From: UBA3537 sp049889395
GTDB lineage: Bacteria > Bacteroidota > Bacteroidia > Flavobacteriales > Flavobacteriaceae
NCBI GenBank assembly: GCA_049889395.1
Contig: JBMHDM010000039.1
Coordinates: 1-42,924 of the forward strand
Direction: 5' to 3'
Length of the DNA stretch: 42,924 nt
Both the position numbers and the translations under genes were made by a program. Below the pieces are notes generated by a model. The model saw nothing but the letters and a program-made list of their open reading frames with translations. It searched no databases and had not been told where the DNA came from. This document shows positions 12,773 through 22,174 of this stretch, piece by piece. Numbering within the stretch: position 1 is the first letter of the stretch; every line of letters begins with the position of its first letter.

Positions 12773-13717
12773 GAAAAATTCCAAAGCACGCGTTTCATTA
12801 TAATATGCTTTTTTGAAGGAAATAAAACCCACATGCCCGCCATACTTCGGCACTTCCAAATGTAGATACTGACTGTTTTTAGCCACGTCATAAGGATAAC
12901 AAGATGAAGGCAAAAACGAATCGTTGTTGGCATTGAGGAGTAAAACTGGGATTTTTATTTTTGATAAGTGATGCACACTACTCGATTTATGATAGTAGTC
13001 GTCTGCATTTTTGAAACCATTTGCAGGTGCAGTATAAACCTCATCAACATCTCGTAACGTCCAAATTGATCTTAGTGTTTTTCGGGATAATTTGTCAGGA
13101 AACTGACGGCTTTTTTGTTTTAATTTTAGCTTTAAGCCGATCATAAAATAAATATGAAACAAAATATTATTGAACTGATGCAAAGCAGATGATGACCCCT
13201 TCAAATCAATTGGCACAGACACCCCCATTCCAGCTTTAATTTTTGAACTCAAATTTGAATTTTCCCCAAGGTATTTCAATACAATGTTACCACCCAAACT
13301 TATGCCTTTAATAAAAATGGAATCGTAATTATAATTTGATATAATGTGATTGACAACGTCCTCTAAATCCTCCGTTTGTCCGGAGTGAAAACTGGAATAT
13401 GAGCGGTTATCCTCTCCGCTACAACTTCTAAAATTAACACAAACAGCATCGACACCTTGGGAATTAAAAAATTTGGCAACTCCAGAAACATAGGGTCTTT
13501 GCCCATGACCCTCCATACCATGTAATAGGACAACCACAGCATCTGATTTTTCCTTTGAATGACTCCAATCCAAATCCAAAAAATCGCCATCACGAAGAGT
13601 GATTCGTTCTCGCTTTTGTGAAATGGCAATCATCCTGAAAAGACCAGAATAAACGGTGGATAAAAATCCACTTCTAAATATCCAAGCAGGTTTATATGTA
13701 GATTCAATTAATGGCAT
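12758..13717 (-). CDS. YheT-type alpha/beta hydrolase
   Basis: 319 residues with the start set at ATG 13717, since the longer frame runs through the end of tilS. It has the oxyanion motif LLHGMEGHGQRPYV, the nucleophile elbow GISLGGN, an acid in LLNANNDSFLP and the His in YGGHVGF. This is the UPF0017/YheT family of cytoplasmic or membrane-associated esterases, whose physiological substrate is mostly unknown. Its start overlaps the tilS stop by 14 bp, so they are probably coupled. Confidence 0.85.
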   Translation of the reverse strand: MPLIESTYKPAWIFRSGFLSTVYSGLFRMIAISQKRERITLRDGDFLDLDWSHSKEKSDAVVVLLHGMEGHGQRPYVSGVAKFFNSQGVDAVCVNFRSCSGEDNRSYSSFHSGQTEDLEDVVNHIISNYNYDSIFIKGISLGGNIVLKYLGENSNLSSKIKAGMGVSVPIDLKGSSSALHQFNNILFHIYFMIGLKLKLKQKSRQFPDKLSRKTLRSIWTLRDVDEVYTAPANGFKNADDYYHKSSSVHHLSKIKIPVLLLNANNDSFLPSSCYPYDVAKNSQYLHLEVPKYGGHVGFISFKKAYYNETRALEFFLKFK

Positions 13718-15032
13718 CTTCGAAAGATATTTTAAGTATAGAAGTTGAGTTTGAGTTGGCCAAAAATCTTTCATCCGGTCGCCTCCCAACAATCCAAACA
13801 ATTTGATCATTTGAACATAAGACCAAAACACGAGACTTTTCTATTGATGATAATTTTTCATCTTTAAAAAATTTACTCACTTTTTTTCTACCCATCATGC
13901 CATTCGGGTAGAAGAAATCGCCAGAAAGCCAGGGCCGAAGTGTGAGTGGAAATACCAGTTTATCTTTATCTACAAAAATTGAATATGGTTTATTTTTACC
14001 CGCGATTTTGGATTCATCCAACTTTAAAACTTTTGATAGTTGAATGATGGGTGTTACAGAATTTATTTCAATACATTTTGGTTCAAAATTGAGCCCATTT
14101 GAAAGGCTGGTTACAATCAAAACAGTTCTGTTCTTAATAACTTTATGAGTTGGAGACAAAATTTCTTTGCCAGACTGCGAAGAAACTAAGTTTTGAAGTG
14201 CTTTCCAGTCTGTAAATCCATATTTCTTAAGCAGAGGAAACAAATAGTGTTTTGGATCACCAAAAGTTTTCATAATTTCAAGATCATAGTGTATGTCACC
14301 AGAATCAGTTGAGTGACATACAACTCGCTCAATAGACTGTATGTGAGTCTGTAATAGCTTTTGAGCGGATAACAGATGAGCTTGAGTCAACATCAATTTA
14401 TTTAAGATGTCTGGCGTGATGGACTTTAATGCAGGAATTAGTTTATGACGAATATGATTTCGTTCATACTTTAATGAGGCGTTGCTACTATCCTCACACC
14501 AAGTTAGTTTATTTTCTTGGGCATAATTGAGGATTTCATTTCTAGAAAATGGCAATAACGGACGGATAATTTGGCCATTTTGCTCAGGAATACCAGAAAG
14601 ACCTTCCAAGCCGGAGCCACGACTCAGATTGATAAAGAATGTTTCCAGATTATCGTCGGCGTGATGAGCTGTCAAAATAAAATCAAAGTGATTTTCTTTC
14701 GCTATGGAATCGAACCACTCATAGCGAAGCTGACGCGCAGCCATTTGTATGGATTGTTTGGTTTTTTTTGCAAATTGATTGGTATCAAATTTTTGATTAA
14801 AAATCTCCAATTGGTTCTGCTCAGCAAATGCTAAAAGGAATGATTCTTCCTTGTCGCTTTCTTGATGGCGTAATTGAAAGTTACAATGAGCAAGAGCAAT
14901 GTTTAAATGTAATTTTTGAGATAAATCGGTGAGAACCATACTATCAACTCCGGCAGATGTTGCCAGCAAAATTTTGGCTTCAGACAATGAAGGAAAGGCA
15001 GATTGAATATGGTCTTTAAACCTGTTTATCAT
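13704..15032 (-). CDS. tilS: tRNA(Ile)-lysidine synthetase
   Basis: 442 residues from ATG 15032; a GTG at 15047 would add five residues and overlap pabB. It is an N-type ATP pyrophosphatase: the PP-loop reads SAGVDS (26-31) where the family usually has SGGxDS. Other motifs are HCNFQLRHQESDKEE, TAHHADDNLETFFINLSRGS and NHIRHKLIPAL. The C-terminal part has the TilS tRNA-binding domain (FYPNGMMGRKKVSKFFKD). It adds lysine to C34 of the CAU tRNA-Ile so that it reads AUA. It is the middle gene of pabB-tilS-hydrolase, 17 bp after pabB. Confidence 0.92.
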   Translation of the reverse strand: MINRFKDHIQSAFPSLSEAKILLATSAGVDSMVLTDLSQKLHLNIALAHCNFQLRHQESDKEESFLLAFAEQNQLEIFNQKFDTNQFAKKTKQSIQMAARQLRYEWFDSIAKENHFDFILTAHHADDNLETFFINLSRGSGLEGLSGIPEQNGQIIRPLLPFSRNEILNYAQENKLTWCEDSSNASLKYERNHIRHKLIPALKSITPDILNKLMLTQAHLLSAQKLLQTHIQSIERVVCHSTDSGDIHYDLEIMKTFGDPKHYLFPLLKKYGFTDWKALQNLVSSQSGKEILSPTHKVIKNRTVLIVTSLSNGLNFEPKCIEINSVTPIIQLSKVLKLDESKIAGKNKPYSIFVDKDKLVFPLTLRPWLSGDFFYPNGMMGRKKVSKFFKDEKLSSIEKSRVLVLCSNDQIVWIVGRRPDERFLANSNSTSILKISFEDAIN

Positions 15033-15049
15033 GGCGCAAAAATACACAT

Positions 15050-16336
15050 TTAATTTTCCAAAACATCGCGCATAGCTTTAGCCTTGACGAGGCACTCCTC
15101 GTATTCTTTGCTAGGATCACTTTTGGCGGTGATAGCACTACCAACAGAAAAGGAAATATAGGACCGAGTGGCATTGTACAAAATACTTCGAATGACGACA
15201 TTAAAATCAAAATCGCCTTGTGGGGTAAAATAGCCCACAGCACCTGAATATAATCCACGTTTGGTACTTTCTAGTTCTTCAATAATTTTCATGGCCGAGA
15301 CCTTTGGAGCTCCTGTCATGCTACCCATTGGAAATGTAGCCTTGATAGCTTCAATGGGTGATGTACCAGTTTTTAATTTTGCTTTTACAGTGGAAATCAG
15401 ATGATGGACTTGTTTAAAGCTATAAATTTTACAAAGGTCTTCAACTTCTACGCTCCCTTTTTGGGCAACTCTTGATAAATCATTGCGGACAAGATCTACT
15501 ATCATCACATTTTCGCTGCGTTCTTTTGGATCAGATTGCAAATTGTATTTTAACAATTCATCTTCGGGATGAGAAAATGATCGTTTTGCGGTTCCTTTTA
15601 TTGGTTGTGAAATGATATTTTCTCCTTCTTTTTTGAGGAATCGCTCTGGTGATGCTGACATGAGGTATTTCTGGTTGTGCTTTAAGTATACTGCAAATGG
15701 TGAAAGCGATATGTTTTGTAGTTTTTGAAAAGTTTGTAAGGGCTTTATTTTTCCAAAAGCAAAAAGCTCTTGACAAAAATTTGCTTCATACACATCTCCT
15801 CGCTGAATGTACTTTTGCAAAGTAGTAACTTGGGACAGATATTTCTGTTTGGTTAGCCGTGATTGAATATTAAGGTTATTAGTTTGTTGATTCCCGATCG
15901 TTTTGGCATTTTGAATATCTTTCAAATCTAAATCCATAGTGTTAGCTATGGTCTCTAAATAGGATATTGTGACAGAGTTATTTTTTAAAAAAAATATTTT
16001 TTTGGGCTGGAAAAAAAATAGATCTGGAAATTCTAATCCATCAAAATTCTGAGATGTAAGCTGTTCTAGATCATTTTTTAAATCGTATGATAAATATCCA
16101 AAAATCCAATCCGAAGTATTGTTTTGATATTGTTGTAATTTGTCAAAAGCATTGGTAAAAGTACTTTCGATATGGGACTGGGCATCAACAGCCAGTATAC
16201 AATCAAAGTTGCCGTAATTAAGTTGATGCGCATTGGAATCCAACCAAATGGATTCAGTGTGCTTATCTCCCCATTGTATTAATTGCGCTTTGAATGGCTC
16301 AATATGTTTAATTTCAATGGTTTTGGTACGTCTCAA
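15050..16336 (-). CDS. pabB: Aminodeoxychorismate synthase component I
   Basis: 428 residues of the chorismate-utilising family. PIKGT at residues 245-249 has the active-site Lys (K247) that marks PabB; anthranilate synthases have Ala there. Further motifs are DLVRNDLSRVA, FPMGSMTGAPKV and SFSVGSAITAKSDP. It converts chorismate and ammonia into 4-amino-4-deoxychorismate for folate synthesis. The glutaminase partner PabA and the lyase PabC are not nearby. The only plausible start is TTG at 16336; no ATG occurs for over 130 codons. Confidence 0.9.
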   Translation of the reverse strand: MRRTKTIEIKHIEPFKAQLIQWGDKHTESIWLDSNAHQLNYGNFDCILAVDAQSHIESTFTNAFDKLQQYQNNTSDWIFGYLSYDLKNDLEQLTSQNFDGLEFPDLFFFQPKKIFFLKNNSVTISYLETIANTMDLDLKDIQNAKTIGNQQTNNLNIQSRLTKQKYLSQVTTLQKYIQRGDVYEANFCQELFAFGKIKPLQTFQKLQNISLSPFAVYLKHNQKYLMSASPERFLKKEGENIISQPIKGTAKRSFSHPEDELLKYNLQSDPKERSENVMIVDLVRNDLSRVAQKGSVEVEDLCKIYSFKQVHHLISTVKAKLKTGTSPIEAIKATFPMGSMTGAPKVSAMKIIEELESTKRGLYSGAVGYFTPQGDFDFNVVIRSILYNATRSYISFSVGSAITAKSDPSKEYEECLVKAKAMRDVLEN

Positions 16337-16462
16337 TGCAGCTAATTTTATGTAAATTTAGTTACTAATTTGCAATTTTTAGCATCAGATTTTATTTTAT
16401 AAATTCTTTGTGATTGTCACACTCAAAAGATGTATTAAACTATTGGTATTAAAAAAGAATAC

Positions 16463-17017
16463 TCAAATCAATTCGGGGCGCTTATAATCGACTTGTCTAT
16501 AAAATTCCAATAATTTGACCTTTATGCGCTTTAATTTCATTTTTAGGGCACTCTCGCCATAGTTATATCGTTTGGCCAATTCCCTTATACTTTCGCCTTC
16601 ATAATACTTGAGTATTAGAATTTGTTGGTCTTCAATAGGAAGTTGTTTGATCGCCCGTTTCAAGCGATCTAATTTGTAGTGATCAAGAGAATTATTTTCG
16701 TAGTTGTAACTAAAAAATGTATTGCTTAAATTTTCTGGGTTGACTCCTTCATTAATCAATCGTTCATATTTGGATCGTTTCTTATGATTGATACAGTGGT
16801 TTTGAACAAGTCGATATAGCCAAGTAAAAAATTTAGATCTGAAGGCGAATGTGTCTAATTTTTTATAGATTTTAAAGTATATCTCCTGTGTGACATCTTT
16901 GGCATCTTGTGGAGATTTAAAATACAATAAACACTGACCGTATATGAATGGATAATATCTATCGTAAAGCGTGTTAAAATATTCAATATTGTTGTTGAAA
17001 ACAATTTCTCTTATAAT
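16463..17017 (-). CDS. ECF-type RNA polymerase sigma factor, non-canonical start
   Basis: A sigma-70 family protein with region 2 (FKSPQDAKDVTQEIYFKIYK, then FFTWLYRLVQNHCINHKK) and region 4 (RAIKQLPIEDQQILILKYYE, then SIRELAKRYNYGESALKMKL). The first ordinary start, TTG at 16927, would cut away the first helix of region 2. The frame stays open upstream and reads like the missing part (REIVFNNNIEYFNTLYDRYY, then PFIYGQCLLYF), so I place the start at the ATT at 17017; the frame closes at a TAA further up. It directs RNA polymerase to a special promoter set. No anti-sigma gene is adjacent. Confidence 0.85.
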   Translation of the reverse strand: MIREIVFNNNIEYFNTLYDRYYPFIYGQCLLYFKSPQDAKDVTQEIYFKIYKKLDTFAFRSKFFTWLYRLVQNHCINHKKRSKYERLINEGVNPENLSNTFFSYNYENNSLDHYKLDRLKRAIKQLPIEDQQILILKYYEGESIRELAKRYNYGESALKMKLKRIKVKLLEFYRQVDYKRPELI

Positions 17018-17196
17018 TACTTCGTCTGTAAGTTGGAGTTGTGTGGGTAGTAGGTTAAACTTAGAAGCTTGAGGGGCTTAAGGTTAGTAATAAATTTAGG
17101 GGTTCAAATTATATTTGTCTAATTAATTTTTTTTAAGGTTTAAACAATTATAGATTTGTGATTTACTCACTATAGCTTTTTTAAAACTAAAACAAA

Positions 17197-17225
17197 AAAA
17201 ATACGACAAGTTTTGTCGTATTTTT
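17197..17225. terminator. Terminator after lpdA
   Basis: Perfect 13-bp stem with core TACGACAA/TTGTCGTA, 3-nt loop, A runs on one side and T runs on the other, so it can work in both directions. It lies 28 bp beyond the lpdA stop and separates it from the sigma factor gene. Confidence 0.8.
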
Positions 17226-17252
17226 CAAATTCATATAATATCATCCATGAGA

Positions 17253-18653
17253 CTACACGTGCAGTGCTCTGTTTTCTGTGGCAGCAAGTGCGGCTTCTTT
17301 GATGGCTTCAGTAAAAGTAGGATGAGCGTGAGACATTCTTGAAATGTCTTCGGCAGAGGCGCGATATTCCATCGCTACAACAGCTTCAGCAATAAGGTCT
17401 GCACAACGAGCGCCAATCATGTGAACCCCCAATATTTCATCTGTTTTCTCATCGGCTAAAATTTTAACAAAACCGTCTAAATCCATACTGGCACGACTGC
17501 GTCCCAATGCACGCATGGGAAATTGACCAGTTTTGTATGACACACCAGCATTTTTTAATTGCTCTTCTGTTTGACCAACTGCGGCAACTTCTGGCCAGGT
17601 ATAAACCACCCCAGGAATTAAATTGTAGTCAATGTGAGGTTTTTGACCCGCTATAACTTCTGCCACAAAAACGCCTTCTTCCTCGGCTTTGTGAGCAAGC
17701 ATGGCACCTTTGATCACATCGCCGATTGCATAAATGTTTTTGGTGGTCGTTTGTAGATGGGCATTAACTTCAATCTGACCTCTATCGTTGAGTTGAACTC
17801 CGGCAGCTTCAACATTTAAACCATCGGTATAGGGGCTTCGACCGACAGAAACTAAACAATAGTCCCCTTCAAATTTAACGATCTCCCCTTTTTTGTTCTC
17901 GGCAGCAACTACAACAGTATCTTTGGATCGCTCCACAGAAATAACCTTGTGAGAGACATTAATGCTAAATTTTTGTTTTTTAAATACTTTATTAAGCTCT
18001 TTTGAAAGCCCTTTGTCCATCGTTGGTATAATTCGATCCATGTATTCCACAACGGTCACCTCAGCGCCCAAACGGCGGTAAACTTGGCCCAATTCTAAAC
18101 CTATTACACCTCCCCCAATAATGATGAGATGTTTTGGAATTTCTTTGAGCTTGAGGGCTTCAGTTGAGGTAATAATTCTGTCTTTATCAATTGTAACAAA
18201 TGGTAAGGTTGATGGCTTACTTCCCGTGGCAATTATGGTGTATTTGGCTTCAATATCTTGGTTTGACTTTCCTTTGATGTTGATATGAGTAGCATCTTTA
18301 AAAGAACCCAAGCCTTGATATACATCGATCTTATTTTTTTTCATCAAAAATTCAATTCCAGCTGTCGTTTGATCGACAACAGATTGTTTTCGATTCATCA
18401 TCTTTTTAAGATTAATTTTAACATCGCCTGGTATTTCAATGCCATGTGCATCAAAGTGTTTTACGGCATTTTCGTAGTGATGCGAAGAATCCAAAAGGGC
18501 TTTACTTGGAATGCATCCCACATTGAGACATGTCCCGCCCATAGTATTATATTTTTCAATGATTGCAACGCTCATACCCAGCTGAGCACAACGTATTGCC
18601 GATACGTAACCACCAGGGCCAGAACCGATCACTGCTACATCATAAGACTTCAT
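17253..18653 (-). CDS. lpdA: Dihydrolipoyl dehydrogenase (E3)
   Basis: 466 residues. FAD-binding GSGPGG at 10-15, redox-active disulfide in GGTCLNVGCIPSK (C42, C47), NAD-binding GGGVIGLELG, second FAD motif YAIGDV, and the C-terminal catalytic His-Glu pair in HAHPTFTEA. It reoxidises dihydrolipoamide in the pyruvate, 2-oxoglutarate and branched-chain dehydrogenase complexes and in glycine cleavage. It is not next to E1 or E2 genes, which suggests a shared E3. A minus-strand -7 box TACATTTG lies at 18685-18678. Confidence 0.95.
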   Translation of the reverse strand: MKSYDVAVIGSGPGGYVSAIRCAQLGMSVAIIEKYNTMGGTCLNVGCIPSKALLDSSHHYENAVKHFDAHGIEIPGDVKINLKKMMNRKQSVVDQTTAGIEFLMKKNKIDVYQGLGSFKDATHINIKGKSNQDIEAKYTIIATGSKPSTLPFVTIDKDRIITSTEALKLKEIPKHLIIIGGGVIGLELGQVYRRLGAEVTVVEYMDRIIPTMDKGLSKELNKVFKKQKFSINVSHKVISVERSKDTVVVAAENKKGEIVKFEGDYCLVSVGRSPYTDGLNVEAAGVQLNDRGQIEVNAHLQTTTKNIYAIGDVIKGAMLAHKAEEEGVFVAEVIAGQKPHIDYNLIPGVVYTWPEVAAVGQTEEQLKNAGVSYKTGQFPMRALGRSRASMDLDGFVKILADEKTDEILGVHMIGARCADLIAEAVVAMEYRASAEDISRMSHAHPTFTEAIKEAALAATENRALHV

Positions 18654-18677
18654 AAATTATTTGTTTTAATTTCATTA

Positions 18678-18685
18678 CAAATGTA
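18678..18685 (-). promoter_or_regulatory. -7 box of the lpdA promoter
   Basis: Minus-strand TACATTTG, a full TAnnTTTG match, 24 bases before the lpdA start. The -33 element is poor. It lies in the 67-bp gap after the Lrp-family gene. Confidence 0.45.
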
Positions 18686-18720
18686 CAAACTTGGCCTTAA
18701 TGGCACATAGTTTTTTTTAA

Positions 18721-19179
18721 CTAAATATTAAGAGCTGTAGTGTGCTTAACTTCATTGATCATAAACATACTATGTGTGCTGCCAATATGATTCAAATTGG
18801 TCAATTTTGAAATCATGAAATTTCGGTAAGCTTCCATATTTTCAACATGAACTTTGATTAAATAATCGTAATCACCACTGAGGTGATAACATTCTAAAAC
18901 TTCTTCTATTTCTACGACTTCTTTCTCGAAACGTTTAACATTCTCTTGTGTGTGTTGCACCAGTTTGATGTGACAAAAAGCCACAAAAGATTTGCCTATT
19001 TTTTCTTTTGAAAGCAAAGCGACATATCGATTGATTACGCCTAATTTCTCTAACTTCTTTACGCGTTCATAAATAGCGGTGACCGATAGAGATAGTTTTA
19101 AGGATAACACCTTGTTTGTTAACTTAGCGTCTTCTTGTAGCAGTTTTAAAATAGCTTTGTCAGTTGTATCTAATGTCAT
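18721..19179 (-). CDS. Lrp/AsnC-family transcriptional regulator
   Basis: 152 residues. The N-terminal helix-turn-helix (residues 1-60: DTTDKAILKLLQEDAKLTNK, then LSLSVTAIYERVKKLEKLGV) is followed by the RAM ligand-binding fold (KIGKSFVAFCHIKL, VLECYHLSGDYDYLIKVHVE). Such regulators sense amino acids and often control a divergent gene. Here the divergent neighbour, 153 bp away, is a methionine gamma-lyase-like enzyme, so sulfur amino acid control is likely. The shared region is extremely AT-rich; I see no clear operator in it. Confidence 0.9.
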   Translation of the reverse strand: MTLDTTDKAILKLLQEDAKLTNKVLSLKLSLSVTAIYERVKKLEKLGVINRYVALLSKEKIGKSFVAFCHIKLVQHTQENVKRFEKEVVEIEEVLECYHLSGDYDYLIKVHVENMEAYRNFMISKLTNLNHIGSTHSMFMINEVKHTTALNI

Positions 19180-19332
19180 TTTTGAAAATTTTTCGTTGAA
19201 TTATATTTTTAAAGTAAAAATATATAATTTTTTTCTATATTTTATTTAATTTTATGAATTAAATACTAAATAATAATTATAATATTGATTAATTATCATT
19301 AATTTAAAATATTTGAAGAAAATTACATTATT

Positions 19333-20532
19333 ATGACTTTCAAGCCTGCAAATGCCATTCAAGATTTACAATATTTCGGTGAATTTGGTGGTGTTAACCC
19401 ATCAGTCTCAGACTCATCGACCTATACATTCCTTTCGGCAAAAACCATGTTTGATACTTTTGAAGGAAATGCTGATGGGTGTTACTTATATTCTCGACAT
19501 AGCTCGCCATCAAATTTATATTTAGGAGCTGCTCTTGCTGCCATGGAAAGCACAGAGACTTCCAATGTTGTGGCCTCTGGTATGGGTGCAATTTCCTCTG
19601 TTCTAATGCAACTTTGTTGCGCAGGTGACCACGTTGTATCCAGCTGGACTATATATGGCGGAACCTATGCGTTCCTGAAAAATTTCACAACTAAATTTAA
19701 TATCAATACAAGCTTCGTCGATATTACCGACTTGGAGGCTGTAGAATCTGCCATTACGCCACAAACAAAAGTGCTGTATTGTGAAAGTGTGAGTAACCCT
19801 CTTCTTGAAGTAGCAGATATCAAGGCTCTGGCCAATCTTGCCAAAAAATATAGCCTTAAGTTAGTGGTTGATAATACATTTTCTCCTTTATCAATTTCGC
19901 CAGCCGTATTGGGTGCCGATGTGGTTATTCATAGTTTAACCAAATTTATCAACGGATCAAGTGATGCTATTGGTGGTGTTGTATGTGGGTCACAAGAATT
20001 GATTGATGAACTCAGAAATGTCAATGACGGCGCAGCAATGTTATTGGGGATGACTATGGATAGTCTTCGATCAGCTTCTATTTTGAAAAATTTGAGAACT
20101 CTTCATATTCGCATGAAACAGCATAGTCAAAATGCGATGTACCTAGCCCAAAGGTTCGAATCCATTGGTCTAAAAACAGTATATCCTGGACTCAAATCTC
20201 ATCCGTCCCATAAAATATTTAGTCAACAGATGAATAAAGAATATGGCTTTGGCGGCATGTTAACCATTGATGTTGGAACAATTGAAAAAGCCAACACGCT
20301 TATGGAGTTGATGCAAGAACAAAATTTAGGATATTTGGCTGTTAGTTTAGGATTTTACAAAACGTTATTCAGCGCACCAGGCAGCTCTACCTCGTCAGAA
20401 ATTCCATTGGACGAACAAGCCAGAATGGGACTTAGCGAAGGTTTGATTCGATTTTCAATTGGATTGGATAATGATATTGAGCGGACTTTTGAAGCCATGA
20501 AAAATTGTATGAAACGTATCGGGATTATTTAA
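19333..20532 (+). CDS. Methionine gamma-lyase-like PLP enzyme
   Basis: 399 residues of the Cys/Met PLP family. PLP lysine K204 is in SLTKFINGSSD; phosphate-binding ASGMGAISS is at 81-89; YLYSRHSSPSN holds the Tyr and Arg that contact the neighbouring subunit's cofactor. It belongs to a different branch from the 5352-6506 enzyme. The closest activities are methionine gamma-lyase and related cystathionine or homocysteine lyases; the substrate is uncertain. The divergent Lrp-family regulator suggests amino acid induction. The stop overlaps the convergent gene's stop by four bases. Confidence 0.85.
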   Translation: MTFKPANAIQDLQYFGEFGGVNPSVSDSSTYTFLSAKTMFDTFEGNADGCYLYSRHSSPSNLYLGAALAAMESTETSNVVASGMGAISSVLMQLCCAGDHVVSSWTIYGGTYAFLKNFTTKFNINTSFVDITDLEAVESAITPQTKVLYCESVSNPLLEVADIKALANLAKKYSLKLVVDNTFSPLSISPAVLGADVVIHSLTKFINGSSDAIGGVVCGSQELIDELRNVNDGAAMLLGMTMDSLRSASILKNLRTLHIRMKQHSQNAMYLAQRFESIGLKTVYPGLKSHPSHKIFSQQMNKEYGFGGMLTIDVGTIEKANTLMELMQEQNLGYLAVSLGFYKTLFSAPGSSTSSEIPLDEQARMGLSEGLIRFSIGLDNDIERTFEAMKNCMKRIGII

Positions 20533-21551
20533 ATTCCTTTTAAACGATTCCAAAATGCACTTAAATCGCCCCGGCTAGGCTCTTCTGGCTCAAATGATTT
20601 GGCATCCCAACCTCTATTGGATTTGACTATTTTGAAAGTAAAAACCGAAGAATTAGGATCATCCTCATTCAATAATGGATATCTTAAATCCCTAAAAATC
20701 AATACATTATCAGATTTCGTTTGTGTCAAACTATAATATCCATCACTGAACCAAACCAAGGTTTCAATGTTGTTATCTGCAGACTTAATCAAATCGTGAT
20801 TCTTGGGTAATTTTTGCCACTGTTTAGGGGCATTACTATTGTCTAATATTGAATAAAATGCCACATAATATGCTTCCGGTGACTCTGCAATCCCATACCA
20901 CAATATGTTATTAAAAATGGTAGGCTGACTTTTAAATCTTGAATATTCTATTTGCCTGGCCTCTAAATCGGATCTAAAAATTTGATTGACATAAAATTTA
21001 TTGAATAAGGTCAAAATCATGTAGAAAGAACTTACAGCTATTCCAATTTTCAAAACTCTAGACCTTGTTTTGGAGGATCGATTAAAACACATTAAAATAA
21101 TGAGGCATAATAGAAAAGGAATAGTGTATAGTGGATCGACAACTGCAATATTATCGAAAGCTACTCTATAATTGGAAAAAGGTGAAAAAAGTTGTGTCCC
21201 ATAACCAGTGAAACTATCTAAGATAGGGTGAGTCATAATAGAAAGACCAAACAAACTTATCCAATCTTTGAGCGATGTACTACCCTTGCGGGAGCCAGTT
21301 TCGTACAATCTATAAAGCAAATAGCCCAAAATAAAGGCCGCTAAAACAGAAAACAAAAATGAATGCATAAAACCCCTGTGAAAAGCCATGACCTGTATTT
21401 CGTTGGTGTATAACCAGCGGCCAACAAAAACATCCAAGTCTGGAAGTGTACCCCCTATTGCGCCAAAAAGTAAAGCACGGTTTCCTATCTTTTTACCAAG
21501 AACGGCTTCGCCGCAAGCTGCGCCCAAAACAATTTGTGTGAGTGAATCCAT
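20529..21551 (-). CDS. YdjM-family membrane-bound metal-dependent hydrolase
   Basis: 340 residues from ATG 21551 (MDSLTQIVLGAACGEAVLGK); the longer frame is rejected because it adds a Cys/Val-rich, non-conserved front. Conserved His and Asp residues that could bind metal are in GTLPDLDV, FHRGFMHS and MTHPILDSFTGYG, with about four membrane segments. The C-terminal 150 residues are soluble. Relatives include E. coli YdjM, an SOS-regulated membrane protein of unclear activity. A -7 box TATTTTTG lies so close (21567-21560) that the mRNA would be nearly leaderless. Confidence 0.8.
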   Translation of the reverse strand: MDSLTQIVLGAACGEAVLGKKIGNRALLFGAIGGTLPDLDVFVGRWLYTNEIQVMAFHRGFMHSFLFSVLAAFILGYLLYRLYETGSRKGSTSLKDWISLFGLSIMTHPILDSFTGYGTQLFSPFSNYRVAFDNIAVVDPLYTIPFLLCLIILMCFNRSSKTRSRVLKIGIAVSSFYMILTLFNKFYVNQIFRSDLEARQIEYSRFKSQPTIFNNILWYGIAESPEAYYVAFYSILDNSNAPKQWQKLPKNHDLIKSADNNIETLVWFSDGYYSLTQTKSDNVLIFRDLRYPLLNEDDPNSSVFTFKIVKSNRGWDAKSFEPEEPSRGDLSAFWNRLKGI

Positions 21552-21559
21552 AACTGTTG

Positions 21560-21567
21560 CAAAAATA
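21560..21567 (-). promoter_or_regulatory. -7 box before the YdjM-family gene
   Basis: Minus-strand TATTTTTG, a full TAnnTTTG match, eight bases before the ATG at 21551. A start five bases after the box would leave a leader of only about three bases. Confidence 0.4.
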
Positions 21568-21694
21568 CAACATATAACATGGATACAGACCACAATTGTA
21601 CACAATTGAACAGATTGATAAATAATAAGAAAATACGGTACAAAAACGTTGTTGTAATTGCAAGGTTTTTTTTAAAATTGTAATATTGACGCCT

Positions 21695-22174
21695 ATGAAA
21701 GCAGCCAGTGTTGTTGAAATCCGAAAAGAACTAGAGCATCTAAACCATGATTCTTTAAAACAACTTTGTTTACGTCTAGCGCGATTTAAATTAGAAAACA
21801 AAGAACTCCTAACCTATCTTCTTTTTGAGGCTGAGCAAGAAGAATCTTATGTACAAACAATCAAACTTTTTATTGATAATCAGTTTATTAACATCAATAC
21901 GAATAGCTATTTTTATATCAAAAAAAGTGTACGGAAAATTTTAAGACAGTTAAAGAAGTTTTCACGTTACTCAAATTCAAAAGAAACAGAAGTACAACTT
22001 TTGCTTCATTTTTGCGAAAAGATGGGGACATTAAAACCTTCTATTTTCAAGAATAAAACTTTAACAAACTTATACCAGCGCCAAATCCTTCTAACAGAAA
22101 AAAGACTGATCAACTTACACGAAGATTTACAATTTGATTACAACGAAAAATTAAATAATTTAAAACATTTATAA
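21695..22174 (+). CDS. Hypothetical helical protein upstream of ppgK
   Basis: 159 residues from ATG 21695 (MKAASVVEIRKELEHLNHDS). The chain is almost wholly helical, rich in Leu, Lys and Glu (SLKQLCLRLARFKLENKELL), with no membrane segment or signal peptide. It is predicted to be a soluble cytoplasmic protein. The TAA stop shares its last base with the ATG of ppgK (TAATG), so translation is coupled. The fixed pairing suggests a link with the kinase, but I cannot name a function. Confidence 0.7.
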   Translation: MKAASVVEIRKELEHLNHDSLKQLCLRLARFKLENKELLTYLLFEAEQEESYVQTIKLFIDNQFININTNSYFYIKKSVRKILRQLKKFSRYSNSKETEVQLLLHFCEKMGTLKPSIFKNKTLTNLYQRQILLTEKRLINLHEDLQFDYNEKLNNLKHL

